Assembly (NCBI GenBank): GCA_036384915.1
Contig: DASVLJ010000038.1
Span: 1 to 64,000 of the forward strand
Length of the DNA stretch: 64,000 bases
From: PKWO01 sp036384915
GTDB taxonomy: Bacteria > Pseudomonadota > Gammaproteobacteria > Burkholderiales > Burkholderiaceae_D
Direction of reading: 5' to 3'
Below are positions 48,480-56,675 of the stretch, piece by piece. A model generated the notes under the pieces. That model saw only the letters and a list, made by a program, of their open reading frames with translations. It ran no database searches and had not been told where the DNA came from. The translations under genes were made by a program, and so were the position numbers. The stretch's first letter is position 1; each line of letters opens with the position of its first letter.

Positions 48480-49760
48480 TCAGCTCTTGGCCGGCGTTTC
48501 CGCGGGCGCGGCTGGAGCAGCCGCAATTTGCGGAATCACCACCGGCGGCAGCTTGGGCAGTTCGCACTGGTACGGCTTGGTATCCGTCGTCGGGTTCTTA
48601 TACTTGTTCGGGCCGTCCGCATTCAAGACGCCGATATCGCCGTTCTGGATGCAAATCTTGTCCTCCGCCGGCATCACGCCCTTGGGCGCTGTCTTGGGAT
48701 CGACATAGCCGTCCCACAGCACGTCGGGCAGGTGGCCGGAAAGGCCGTACATCGCCACCTTCAAGGCTTTCAAGTCCAGTCCATCGGGCGAATCGCCGCC
48801 GCCCTTGAAACGGTTGCCGTAGATATAGATCGCACGCGGATAGGGGTCGTAATTCGGCGCCACGCCCTTGTCGGTGAAATAGCCGGTCGAGTAGTAAGAC
48901 GAGACGATCACGTTGGCGGTCTGGTTATCCGACACGTCGTTGTCGAAGATTTCGACCTTGGGGTTGGAATTGATCACGATGCCGGAACCGGCCGGCACGC
49001 TGGCGACGGCCGTGCCGCGCGCGGCGAAGTTGCCGAGGTTGTTGGCCAGCACCTGGTTATGGAACACGCGCGTGCTATGGCCCGGTTGCGACAGGTTGGG
49101 CATGTTGAATACCAGGATGCCGCCGGTGTTGCCGGTCGCGGTATTGTCGTAGACGTCGGCATTGATGGTGTTTTCGATTTCGATGCCGGCTACGTTTTTC
49201 TCGGCGCGCGACTTGCGCACCACCACGCCCTGGGTCTGGCCGACATAGATGCCGGCGTCGGAGGCGCCCTCGGCCACGCTGCCTTCGATCAACACGTTCT
49301 TGCACTTGACCGGGTAGATGCCGTAGGCGCCGTTGGTCACCTTGGGGCCGTCGGTCCAGCGCACGCGGACGTCGCGGATGGTGATGTTTTCTCCGTCGTT
49401 GATCTTCAAGCCGTCGCCCTTGCTGTCTTCGATGGTCAAGCCTTCAAGCACGAAGTCATTGGCATAGACCAGCATGCCTTCGGGGCCGGCCGCCTGATCG
49501 CGGAACGAGAGGATGGTCTTTTCCATGCCGGCACCGCGCAGCGTGACGCCGTTGATGCGCAACGTCAGATTGGAATTCAAGTGATGCTTGCCGGCGGGAA
49601 TCTCGATCACGCTGCCCGGCTTGGCGTCGAGCAATTGCTCTTGCAGTTTTTTCTGAAAAGCGGCGTCCTCCGATGCGGAAGCGCCGGCATCGCCGTTATT
49701 GTTCTTGCTGCAGCCCGCCACCATGGCGCTCGCCAGCATGAGCGCGATCAGCTTGTTCAT
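48480..49760 (-). CDS. Parallel beta-helix lipoprotein (TIGR03805-like)
   Basis: A 426-residue lipoprotein with lipobox VAGC (Cys17). Residues about 60-330 form a right-handed beta-helix with asparagine and hydrophobic ladders: NGVTLRGAGMEKTILSF, FVLEGLTIEDSKGDGLKI, NITIRDVRVRWTDGP, NVLIEGSVAEGASDAGIYVGQTQGVVVRKSRAEKNVAGIEIEN and VEIFDNDVSDNQTANVIV. Such folds bind or cleave polysaccharides, but no catalytic Asp triad was identified. The C-terminal part ends in a Pro/Ala tail. It is the first gene of an operon with the diheme cytochrome, matching the known two-gene association of unknown function. The ATG at 49760 is chosen for the signal peptide. Confidence 0.85.
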   Translation of the reverse strand: MNKLIALMLASAMVAGCSKNNNGDAGASASEDAAFQKKLQEQLLDAKPGSVIEIPAGKHHLNSNLTLRINGVTLRGAGMEKTILSFRDQAAGPEGMLVYANDFVLEGLTIEDSKGDGLKINDGENITIRDVRVRWTDGPKVTNGAYGIYPVKCKNVLIEGSVAEGASDAGIYVGQTQGVVVRKSRAEKNVAGIEIENTINADVYDNTATGNTGGILVFNMPNLSQPGHSTRVFHNQVLANNLGNFAARGTAVASVPAGSGIVINSNPKVEIFDNDVSDNQTANVIVSSYYSTGYFTDKGVAPNYDPYPRAIYIYGNRFKGGGDSPDGLDLKALKVAMYGLSGHLPDVLWDGYVDPKTAPKGVMPAEDKICIQNGDIGVLNADGPNKYKNPTTDTKPYQCELPKLPPVVIPQIAAAPAAPAETPAKS

Positions 49761-49971
49761 GTATGTCTCCGTGTTGTCTTGGCAACCGTTGTATTGCTTG
49801 CGCCTGTTGCGCAAGCCCCCTCTGTACCGAGGGCTATCCTGTACTTGTACTATTCCGTACAATTTTTTACTTACGTACTCTACCTGATAGCGGAACACTT
49901 CCAAACGTCATTTTCAGCCATAATACCGCACATAATCGGCCATCCAGACTGACTTCAGGAGCGAGTGTTTG

Positions 49972-50964
49972 ATGGATCCACCAGTGCGCGTGGCAGTCTT
50001 CGTCGACGACAATTGCTGGGCCGGGCTGGCGATATTGATCCGCGAATCGCTCGCCATCGCCGGCACGCTGCACGCCAGGAGCGCCGATCTGCGAAGCTCG
50101 CAATTGTTCGCCGTCGATCTGGTCGCGCCAAACAAGCGAGCCGTGACCTCTTTCACCGGGCCCGTGCTGTTGCCGGACCATGGCTTGCGCAGCGCGCCGC
50201 TGCCGCAAGTGGTGGTGATCACCTCATTTTTCTTCCCCAATGCAGAGCGCGTCAAATTGAAGCCGGCCGTACGGCGCTGGCTGCTCGATTGCCATGCCCA
50301 GGGCGCGATCATGATAGGGCTGGCTTCCGGGGTGCGCCTGCTGGCCGAGACGGGGCTGCTGGACGGCCACGAAGTGACGGGCAATTTGTCGGACCAGCGC
50401 GCGTTTTCGCACCAGTATCCGGCGATCCGCTTCTCGCCCGAAATCCCACTGGTGATCGACGGGCGCCTGATCAGCGCAGCCAGCATCAACCCCTGCCTCG
50501 ACGCCTGCGCCTACCTCGTGTCGCAGTTTTACGGCGAAGCGGCGGCGCACAAGTTCACGCGCTACACCAATTCCATCGTGCACCCGAGCTATGAGCGCAT
50601 GGCACTCACCAATGCCGCGCTGAAGCAGCATGCCGACTTGCGCATCAAGCAGGCGCAGGAATACATCGAACGCCACTTCAAGCAGGATATTTCCATGGAA
50701 GACACAGCGCGGCGCGCGGCGATGAGCGTGCGCAATTTTTCGCGCCGCTTCCAGACGGCGGTCGGCATGACGGCCACGGCTTATCTGGCGCGCTGCCGCG
50801 TCGAACATGCAAAGGAACTGTTGGCCCAGCCGGGCGCGACGATACTGCAAACGGCACTGGAATGCGGCTTCAACAACGAAGCCGCACTGCGGCGCGCCTT
50901 CAAGCAATACAGCGGGAGCACGCCGACGCAATACCGGCGTGCCACGCTGGTCAGATCTTCTTGA
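49972..50964 (+). CDS. AraC/GlxA-type transcriptional regulator
   Basis: A 330-residue regulator. The N-terminal ~200 residues form a DJ-1/PfpI-like domain (MDPPVRVAVFVDDNCWAGLAILI, ASGVRLLAETGLLDGHEVTGNLSDQRAF) of the GlxA subgroup, lacking a clear catalytic Cys. The C-terminal ~100 residues are two AraC helix-turn-helix motifs: DISMEDTARRAAMSVRNFSRRFQ and TILQTALECGFNNEAALRRAFKQYSGSTPTQYR. The ATG at 49972 has AGGAG nine bases upstream. It is divergent from the beta-helix/cytochrome operon and probably controls it. It converges with the FabH-like gene, overlapping its end by 14 bp. Confidence 0.9.
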   Translation: MDPPVRVAVFVDDNCWAGLAILIRESLAIAGTLHARSADLRSSQLFAVDLVAPNKRAVTSFTGPVLLPDHGLRSAPLPQVVVITSFFFPNAERVKLKPAVRRWLLDCHAQGAIMIGLASGVRLLAETGLLDGHEVTGNLSDQRAFSHQYPAIRFSPEIPLVIDGRLISAASINPCLDACAYLVSQFYGEAAAHKFTRYTNSIVHPSYERMALTNAALKQHADLRIKQAQEYIERHFKQDISMEDTARRAAMSVRNFSRRFQTAVGMTATAYLARCRVEHAKELLAQPGATILQTALECGFNNEAALRRAFKQYSGSTPTQYRRATLVRSS

Positions 50965-52072
50965 CCACCACGCAGCCGATCGAATAGCCGGCACCGAACG
51001 AGCAGATCACACCAAGGCTGCCCGCCGCCAGATCTTCCTGGTATTTGTGGAAGGCGATGATGGAACCGGCCGAGGAGGTGTTGGCGTAGGTGTCCAGAAT
51101 CACCGGCGCCTCGTCGGGCGCGGCTTCGCGCCCGAGGATCAGCTTCGCGATCAACAGATTCATGTTGATGTTGGCCTGATGCAGCCAGTAGCGCCTGACG
51201 TCGGCGATATCCGCCCCCGATGCCGCCACCGTCTCCTTGATCATGTCGGCTGCCATCGGGCAGACTTCCTTGAACACCTTGCGCCCCTGCTGGCGGAACA
51301 GCTTGTCGGGCTTCCCTATGCCGGATTCGTCGGCGCGGTTGAGGAAGCCGAAATTGTTGCGGATATTGTTCGAGAATTGCGTCTTCAGGCGCGTGCCGAG
51401 GATTTCGAAGCGGTACTTCGAGGTCGCCAGGTCGGCGCGCTCGATCAGGACGGCGGTGCAGGCATCGCCGAAAATGAAGTGGCTGTCGCGGTCGCGCCAA
51501 TTCAAGTGGCCGCTGGTGATTTCGGGGCTGACCACCAGCGCCGCGCGTGCCCGCCCGCTTTCGACCGCCTCTACCGCAGTCTGGATGCCGAAGGTGGCGG
51601 AAGAACAGGCCACGTTCATGTCGAAGCCGTAGCCGTCGATGCCGAGCGCCGCTTGCAGCTCCACCGCCATGGCGGGGTAGGCGCGCTGCATGTTGCTGGC
51701 GGCAACCAGCACCATGTCGACGTCGGCGGCGGTCTTGCCGGCGCGCTCAAGCGCCTGGCGCGAGGCGGCCAAGCCAATCTCGCACATGATGGAATGTTCC
51801 TCGTCGCTGCGTTCGGGGATGCGCGGCACCATGCGTTTGATGTCGAGTATGCCTTCCTTCTCGACCACGTGGCGCGCCTTGATCCCGGAAGCCTTTTCGA
51901 TAAACGCCACGCTCGACTCTTCGAGCGCCGTCACCGTGCCGGCCGCGATCGCTTCGGCATGCTCGGCATTGAATTGCGCGACATAGGCATTGAAACTCTC
52001 GATCAATTCCTCGTTGCTGATCGAATAGGGGGGCGTATAAAGGCCGGTGGCGCTGATGACAGCTCGATTCAT
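50951..52072 (-). CDS. Beta-ketoacyl-ACP synthase III-like enzyme (FabH family, long form)
   Basis: A 373-residue thiolase-fold condensing enzyme with the KAS III triad intact: Cys156 in NVACSSATFG, His298 in YWLHQANINM and Asn331 in DTYANTSSAG. It is about 50 residues longer than FabH, with an extra segment near residues 35-85, which resembles Pseudomonas PA3286-type enzymes that accept medium-chain acyl-CoA. It would condense an acyl-CoA with malonyl-ACP, feeding fatty-acid or specialised lipid synthesis. It is monocistronic. The proximity to the AraC regulator and SDR suggests, but does not show, a shared pathway. Confidence 0.85.
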   Translation of the reverse strand: MNRAVISATGLYTPPYSISNEELIESFNAYVAQFNAEHAEAIAAGTVTALEESSVAFIEKASGIKARHVVEKEGILDIKRMVPRIPERSDEEHSIMCEIGLAASRQALERAGKTAADVDMVLVAASNMQRAYPAMAVELQAALGIDGYGFDMNVACSSATFGIQTAVEAVESGRARAALVVSPEITSGHLNWRDRDSHFIFGDACTAVLIERADLATSKYRFEILGTRLKTQFSNNIRNNFGFLNRADESGIGKPDKLFRQQGRKVFKEVCPMAADMIKETVAASGADIADVRRYWLHQANINMNLLIAKLILGREAAPDEAPVILDTYANTSSAGSIIAFHKYQEDLAAGSLGVICSFGAGYSIGCVVVKKI

Positions 52073-52664
52073 GGTGTACTCGCGTTATCTTGTCGTTATG
52101 ATCATCGCCCAAATCATCACCGGAAGGCATATTTGAACGGATGGGAAAGCAATTCTACACGGCGCATCGGCAAACGCGACGCAATGCATGCCCCGCCGAT
52201 ATTGGTTGCCTGTGTTTTTTGCGCATCATTTGCAAAATTGCACCGATGATTTTACTTTGCTGGGTGCGCCGGGTGGTATGCACTGCTTACACACTACAAC
52301 CGCCGAACATTCGACGGAAATCGGCGCGCCGCAAGCCTTGCTTCCCTCGGAAAATCGGCCGAGGCTTACCGATTGCGCGAATTGTTTGGCCTGCTTTTTC
52401 ATACCTCGGACATCAAGTGACACCGGCCTTTGGATAAAACCCCACGCTTTGAAAATAAACGCCCAAGTGCAAATTGACTCACTTGGTTAAAAAAGGTTAA
52501 AACGGTAGCCGAATGCTTGCGACAAAGAATCATTGATGACTATACTTGCCCTGTAGAAATGTTGAATTTGGCGATTTTTCGATTTCACAACTTCGCCAGA
52601 CAGAAGCAAAAACCAACGACAAACACCGCTAAACACGTCCGTACAACCTGGCAATATCACCCGA
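52073..52664. other. 592-bp promoter region between fabH-like gene and cheW
   Basis: No gene was convincing. A candidate sigma-70 promoter for cheW is TTGCGA (52517-52522), an 18-bp gap and TATACT (52541-52546). A weak sigma-28-like pair, TAAAAAAG (52488-52495), 12 bp and GCCGAATG (52508-52515), overlaps the same area. The fabH-like gene promoter must lie near 52100-52200; none is clear. Confidence 0.35.
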
Positions 52665-53150
52665 ATGTCATCGATAAGCACGATCACCGACTCCGACAAG
52701 CCGACCGAATTCCTCGCATTCACGCTGGGCAAGGAAGAGTACGGCATCGATATCCAGAAGGTGCAGGAATTGCGCGGCTATGAAACCGTCACGCGTATCG
52801 CCAATGCGCCGGAATTCATCAAGGGCGTCATGAACCTGCGCGGCTTGATCGTACCGGTGATCGATATGCGCATCCGCTTCCGCCTGGGCGAGGCGACCTA
52901 TGACCAGTTCACCGTGGTGGTGATCCTGAACGTCGGGTCGCGCGTAGTGGGCATGGTGGTCGACAGCGTATCGGACGTGACCACGCTCGCACGCGAGCAG
53001 ATCAAGCCGGCGCCGGAGATGGGCACGAGCTTCGACGCCGCGCACCTGATCGGCCTGGGCACGCTGGAAACAAGAATGCTGATTTTGCTCGATATCGAAA
53101 AGATGATGGCGAGCCCGGATATGGGTCTGGTGGAGAAGCTGGCGGCATAG
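52665..53150 (+). CDS. cheW: Chemotaxis coupling protein CheW
   Basis: A 161-residue SH3-like adaptor that links chemoreceptors to the kinase CheA. The family sequence is intact: FLAFTLGKEEYGIDIQKVQELRGYETVTRIANAPEFIKGVMNLRGLIVPVIDMRIRF, then VVGMVVDSVSDVTTLAREQIKPAP and MLILLDIEKMM. Length is normal for CheW alone. It is followed after 91 bp by a chemoreceptor gene on the same strand and is probably co-transcribed with it. No CheA, CheR or CheB is in the window, so this is a satellite pair feeding the main chemotaxis system. Confidence 0.95.
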   Translation: MSSISTITDSDKPTEFLAFTLGKEEYGIDIQKVQELRGYETVTRIANAPEFIKGVMNLRGLIVPVIDMRIRFRLGEATYDQFTVVVILNVGSRVVGMVVDSVSDVTTLAREQIKPAPEMGTSFDAAHLIGLGTLETRMLILLDIEKMMASPDMGLVEKLAA

Positions 53151-53241
53151 ACGGACAAGCCCGCACAGACGGGCCGATCCGCTTGCCTTGCCAAACCCGA
53201 TAACTTAAAAACATACACACTCTATAAACTCGAGGAACGAC

Positions 53242-55005
53242 ATGAATTTTTCCAACATGAGCGTCAGAAAAAGCCTGGCAGTGGGCTTCGGCCTGGTGCT
53301 GGTTTTGCTGGTGGTGGTGACCATCCTCGGCATCAACAGCATGTCGCAGATCCAGGCCAGACTGGAAAACGTGGTCAACGTCGATAACGTCGAGGGCCGC
53401 CTCGCGATCGATATGCGCGTACTGATCAACGACCGCACAATTTCGCTGAAGAACCTGTCGCTCCTGACCGATCCGGCCGACATGCAGCCGGAAATCGACC
53501 GCATCAACGCCCAGACCAAGCGCTACAACGACGCCGAAGGCAAGCTCGACGGCCTGTTCAAGAGCAATGCCGGCACGACAGCCGAGGAAAAGAGCTTGCT
53601 GGCCAAGATCAAGGAACAGGAGGGCATCGCCAACCCGGGCATCGACAAGGCTATCGGCCTGTGGAAGGACAACAAAGCCGAAGACGCCACCAAGGTGTTG
53701 ATCAAGGAAATCCGCCCGGCGCAAAAGAAGTGGCTCGACGCGCTGAACGATCTGGTCGCGCTGGAAGACAAGCAGAACGCTGAAGCCGCGACCGATGCGC
53801 GGACTGCTTTCGGCAATGCGCGCTCGCTGATGCTGGGCCTGGGCATCGTCGCCGTGCTGGCCGGCATCGCCGCAGCCTGGTGGATCACGCGCCGCCTGCT
53901 CAAGCAACTGGGCGGCGAACCGGACTATGCCGCGCAGATCGCCAACCAGATCGCTTCGGGCGACCTGCAAGGCGCCATCGATACCGATGGCAGCGACCAC
54001 GCCAGCCTGTTGGTCGCGATGAAGACCATGCGTGACAGCCTGGTGCACATCGTCGCCCAGGTACGGGTCGGCACCGACACCATCGCCACGGCTTCGGGCG
54101 AGATCGCCGCCGGCAACCACGACCTGTCTTCGCGCACCGAGCAGCAAGCCAGCTCGCTGGAGAAGACCGCTTCCTCGATGGAAGAATTGACCGCCACCGT
54201 GAAGCAGAATGCCGATAACGCGCGTCAGGCCAACCAGCTCGCGGCCTCGGCTTCGGAAGTCGCCTTGAAGGGTGGCGCCGTGGTGTCGCAAGTGGTGGAA
54301 ACCATGGGCTCGATCAATGAATCGTCGAAGAAGATCGTCGATATCATCAGCGTGATCGACGGCATCGCCTTTCAGACCAATATTCTGGCCTTGAACGCCG
54401 CGGTGGAAGCGGCGCGCGCCGGCGAGCAGGGCCGCGGCTTTGCCGTAGTGGCCGCGGAAGTGCGCAACCTGGCACAGCGCTCCGCCGCCGCCGCCAAGGA
54501 AATCAAGGCCTTGATCGACGACTCGGTGGAAAAGGTCAGCATCGGCTCCAAGCTGGTCGGCCAGGCCGGCACGACGATGGAGGAAGTGGTCGACAGCGTA
54601 CGCCGCGTGACCGACATCATGGGCGAGATCACTGCCGCCAGCCAGGAACAAAGCGCGGGCATCGGCCAGGTCAACCAGGCCATTATCGAGATGGATAGCG
54701 TGACGCAGCAAAACGCCGCACTGGTGGAACAAGCCGCCTCTGCCGCCAGGAGCCTGCAAGACCAGGCCGCCGAAGTGGCCAATGTGGTCAGCATCTTCAA
54801 GCTCGATATGACACAACAGATGACGGAAGCGCACGCGCGCCGCACTACCGTCGCCGCAACACCTGTGGTCAAGACGGCTCAGGTAAAGAAGCTGCCGGCC
54901 CGCCCGGCGCCGCAGAAGCCCACCATCGCGCATAGCACGCCGGCACTAAAGAAAATCGCTTCCGGCGCTTCGGCAGGCGGCAACGACGACTGGGAAGAAT
55001 TTTAA
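53242..55005 (+). CDS. Methyl-accepting chemotaxis protein
   Basis: A 587-residue chemoreceptor. TM1 is at residues about 13-32 and TM2 at about 195-216 (MLGLGIVAVLAGIAAAWWI). They enclose a four-helix periplasmic domain of the Tar-like bundle type (INDRTISLKNLSLLTDP). HAMP follows, then the signalling hairpin with NILALNAAVEAARAGEQGRGFAVVAAEVRNLAQRSA. The C-terminus ends DDWEEF, fitting the xWE-x-F pentapeptide that tethers CheR and CheB. The ligand cannot be predicted. Glu/Gln pairs in the flanking helices are candidate methylation sites. Confidence 0.95.
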   Translation: MNFSNMSVRKSLAVGFGLVLVLLVVVTILGINSMSQIQARLENVVNVDNVEGRLAIDMRVLINDRTISLKNLSLLTDPADMQPEIDRINAQTKRYNDAEGKLDGLFKSNAGTTAEEKSLLAKIKEQEGIANPGIDKAIGLWKDNKAEDATKVLIKEIRPAQKKWLDALNDLVALEDKQNAEAATDARTAFGNARSLMLGLGIVAVLAGIAAAWWITRRLLKQLGGEPDYAAQIANQIASGDLQGAIDTDGSDHASLLVAMKTMRDSLVHIVAQVRVGTDTIATASGEIAAGNHDLSSRTEQQASSLEKTASSMEELTATVKQNADNARQANQLAASASEVALKGGAVVSQVVETMGSINESSKKIVDIISVIDGIAFQTNILALNAAVEAARAGEQGRGFAVVAAEVRNLAQRSAAAAKEIKALIDDSVEKVSIGSKLVGQAGTTMEEVVDSVRRVTDIMGEITAASQEQSAGIGQVNQAIIEMDSVTQQNAALVEQAASAARSLQDQAAEVANVVSIFKLDMTQQMTEAHARRTTVAATPVVKTAQVKKLPARPAPQKPTIAHSTPALKKIASGASAGGNDDWEEF

Positions 55006-55076
55006 TCGCAACACGCGAGGCAAACGCAAGGCCGAGAACGATAACGGCTCATTCCCTACGCCAACCTGGAGCTGCC

Positions 55077-55421
55077 ATGTCACACACACCGCGTCTTTTC
55101 TTTGCCGCTGCCTTGTGCAGCTTCTCTTTCGCTGCTGCGGCGGCGGATTCCGTCGCCACCATCGATTCCAAGGTGCCGTGCGACAAGCCTGAATACCCGC
55201 GCGCCTCGCTGGTCAACGAGGAACAGGGGACCGTGGTGCTGGCGCTGGAAATCGGCACCGACGGCAAGGTCATGGACTCCAAGGTGGAAAAAAGCAGCGG
55301 CTTCAAGAACCTCGACAAGGCGACGATGAAGCTGGCCAACTGCCATTTTAAGCCGGTCGAAAAGGACGGCAAGCCAGCGCAGGCCTGGGCCAAGTTCGAG
55401 TACGTCTGGAAGCTCGATTAA
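55077..55421 (+). CDS. Small periplasmic protein with a TonB C-terminal-like domain
   Basis: A 114-residue exported protein: signal peptide MSHTPRLFFAAALCSFSFAAAAA, then a single TonB C-terminal-like fold (CDKPEYPRASLVNEEQGTVVLALEIGTDGKVMDSKVEKSSGFKNLDKATMKLANCHFKP). The PEYP and G-x-V-x-L pattern are typical. It has no transmembrane anchor or Pro-rich spacer, so it is not an energy-transducing TonB. The two Cys flanking the domain may be disulfide-bonded. It is probably read with the chemoreceptor (71 bp gap). Its TAA overlaps the TAA of the convergent litR-like gene within TTAA. Confidence 0.75.
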   Translation: MSHTPRLFFAAALCSFSFAAAAADSVATIDSKVPCDKPEYPRASLVNEEQGTVVLALEIGTDGKVMDSKVEKSSGFKNLDKATMKLANCHFKPVEKDGKPAQAWAKFEYVWKLD

Positions 55422-56374
55422 TCGGCGGCCCGCCCGGCGCAGTTGAAGGCACGGCGTGCGCGCCAAGCCTTCAAGGCGTCGGCAATCCCGCCCAACTTCA
55501 ACACTTTCGCACTCTCCGGCGCACACCGTTTTAACGCGGCGGCGCTGCCTCCGACCCAGATTTCCGTCGCCCCCGGCAAGCTGGCACGCAATTCCTTCAA
55601 TCCATCGAGCACCTGTTTGGGCCGCATGGCCTGCGAAAAAGACAGCGCCACGATATCGGCGCGATGTTGACGGGCGGCCTGGGCGATATCGGCCACGGGG
55701 GTTTGCACGCCCAACGAAACGCAGGCCGCGCCTTCAAGCGTCGCCAGTGCCTCCACCATGAGCAATCCCAATCCATGCCTTTCCTGCGGCATGGTCGTCA
55801 GCAGCAAGCGCGGCAGCGCTTCTTCCTCTCGCCGAACGGGAATGCTGGCAATCGCCTGGCGCATCACCACCTGCACCGACTCGGTGTAAAGATGCTCCTC
55901 GAAGACGGCAAGCCGGCCGCTGGCCCACGCCTCGCCCACCATCACGTTCAAGTCGGCGAGAAACTCCACCACGAAGGCGTGGAGTCCCATTTGCAGCATC
56001 AATTCGGTGAGCTTGAAGCGCAAGTCCTCCACGCGCTGCGTTCCGCATAGTTCGATACAGGCTTGCAATTCAGCGGTCCGCACGGGCGGCGTATCGCTCA
56101 GGCTTGGACGCGTCCCAGCCAGGCCGTTGAGCTCCTCAATACTCAGGCTCACGATTTTTCCCGGTCGGTGGCCCGAGTCGATCAAGCGCTTGACCAGGCG
56201 CAGCTTGGCCAAGTCTGCCGCAGCATAGGCGCGTTGGCCATGCTCGTCCCGCGCCGGCACGGGAAATCCGTAACGCCGCTCCCAGACGCGCAAGGTTTCC
56301 TTGGCTACGCCGGTCTCGCGCTCGATATCGCTAATCGTCAAGCCGGCGACGCCACCCTCGTCCGCCTCAATCAT
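55418..56374 (-). CDS. litR: LitR/CarH-type MerR regulator with cobalamin-binding photosensor domain
   Basis: A 318-residue regulator. Residues 10-80 form a MerR winged helix (GLTISDIERETGVAKETLRVWERRYGFPVP). The four-helix cap carries W150-x9-E160-H161 and the B12-binding domain carries E198-x-H200-x-x-G203. These are the motifs CarH uses to bind adenosylcobalamin and sense light. Known: in the dark such proteins form DNA-binding tetramers, and light cleaves the Co-C bond and releases them. It is divergent from the lipid-modification operon, with dyad operators between. The symbol is given by family and context. Confidence 0.85.
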   Translation of the reverse strand: MIEADEGGVAGLTISDIERETGVAKETLRVWERRYGFPVPARDEHGQRAYAAADLAKLRLVKRLIDSGHRPGKIVSLSIEELNGLAGTRPSLSDTPPVRTAELQACIELCGTQRVEDLRFKLTELMLQMGLHAFVVEFLADLNVMVGEAWASGRLAVFEEHLYTESVQVVMRQAIASIPVRREEEALPRLLLTTMPQERHGLGLLMVEALATLEGAACVSLGVQTPVADIAQAARQHRADIVALSFSQAMRPKQVLDGLKELRASLPGATEIWVGGSAAALKRCAPESAKVLKLGGIADALKAWRARRAFNCAGRAAD

Positions 56375-56456
56375 ACGGCCTCTTATCCTCTTTCATTGTT
56401 TTTTTGACATCTTCCCAATTCAAATTCCCACAGTATTTCTTCGACAGCTTACAACA

Positions 56457-56469
56457 TTGTCCAAGACAA
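56457..56469. promoter_or_regulatory. Candidate LitR operator 1, at the litR promoter
   Basis: TTGTC-CAA-GACAA is a perfect 5-bp dyad with a 3-bp spacer. On the minus strand its TGGACA part could be the -35 of litR, with AATACT as a weak -10 (20-bp spacing). Confidence 0.6.
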
Positions 56470-56518
56470 AATGATGAATTCAAGCGAAATCGATAAGATA
56501 TTTCGATTTTTATTTTAT

Positions 56519-56531
56519 TTGTCCAGGACAA
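56519..56531. promoter_or_regulatory. Candidate LitR operator 2, overlapping the operon -35 box
   Basis: TTGTC-CAG-GACAA is almost identical to operator 1, 62 bp away. It covers the -35 hexamer (AGGACA) of the rightward promoter, the expected position for a repressor. Confidence 0.65.
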
Positions 56532-56553
56532 AAATGAGTTTAAGGCTTATACT
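56525..56553 (+). promoter_or_regulatory. Candidate sigma-70 promoter of the lipid-modification operon
   Basis: AGGACA (56525-56530), a 17-bp spacer and TATACT (56548-56553). The start codon of the first gene is about 115 bp further on, leaving a leader of about 115 nt in which no clear structure was seen. Confidence 0.55.
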
Positions 56554-56675
56554 GCATTCAAATCTAGGCACTTTGGTCTGTCTTTGAATCCATTTGCCTG
56601 CCCCACCCGTATTTCGCAAGGAGATGCAAAGCGGTGCGGCCAAACCGGCAACTAACAGCAACATGGGAGAACACG

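Noticed and set aside
52226..52423. 65-codon minus-strand frame between the FabH-like gene and cheW
   Set aside because: No ribosome-binding site, no recognisable motif and unlike coding composition; treated as intergenic.
53002..54933. 643-codon open frame opposite the chemoreceptor gene
   Set aside because: Antisense shadow. The product is His- and Gly-rich without any motif, while the plus strand is an unmistakable chemoreceptor.
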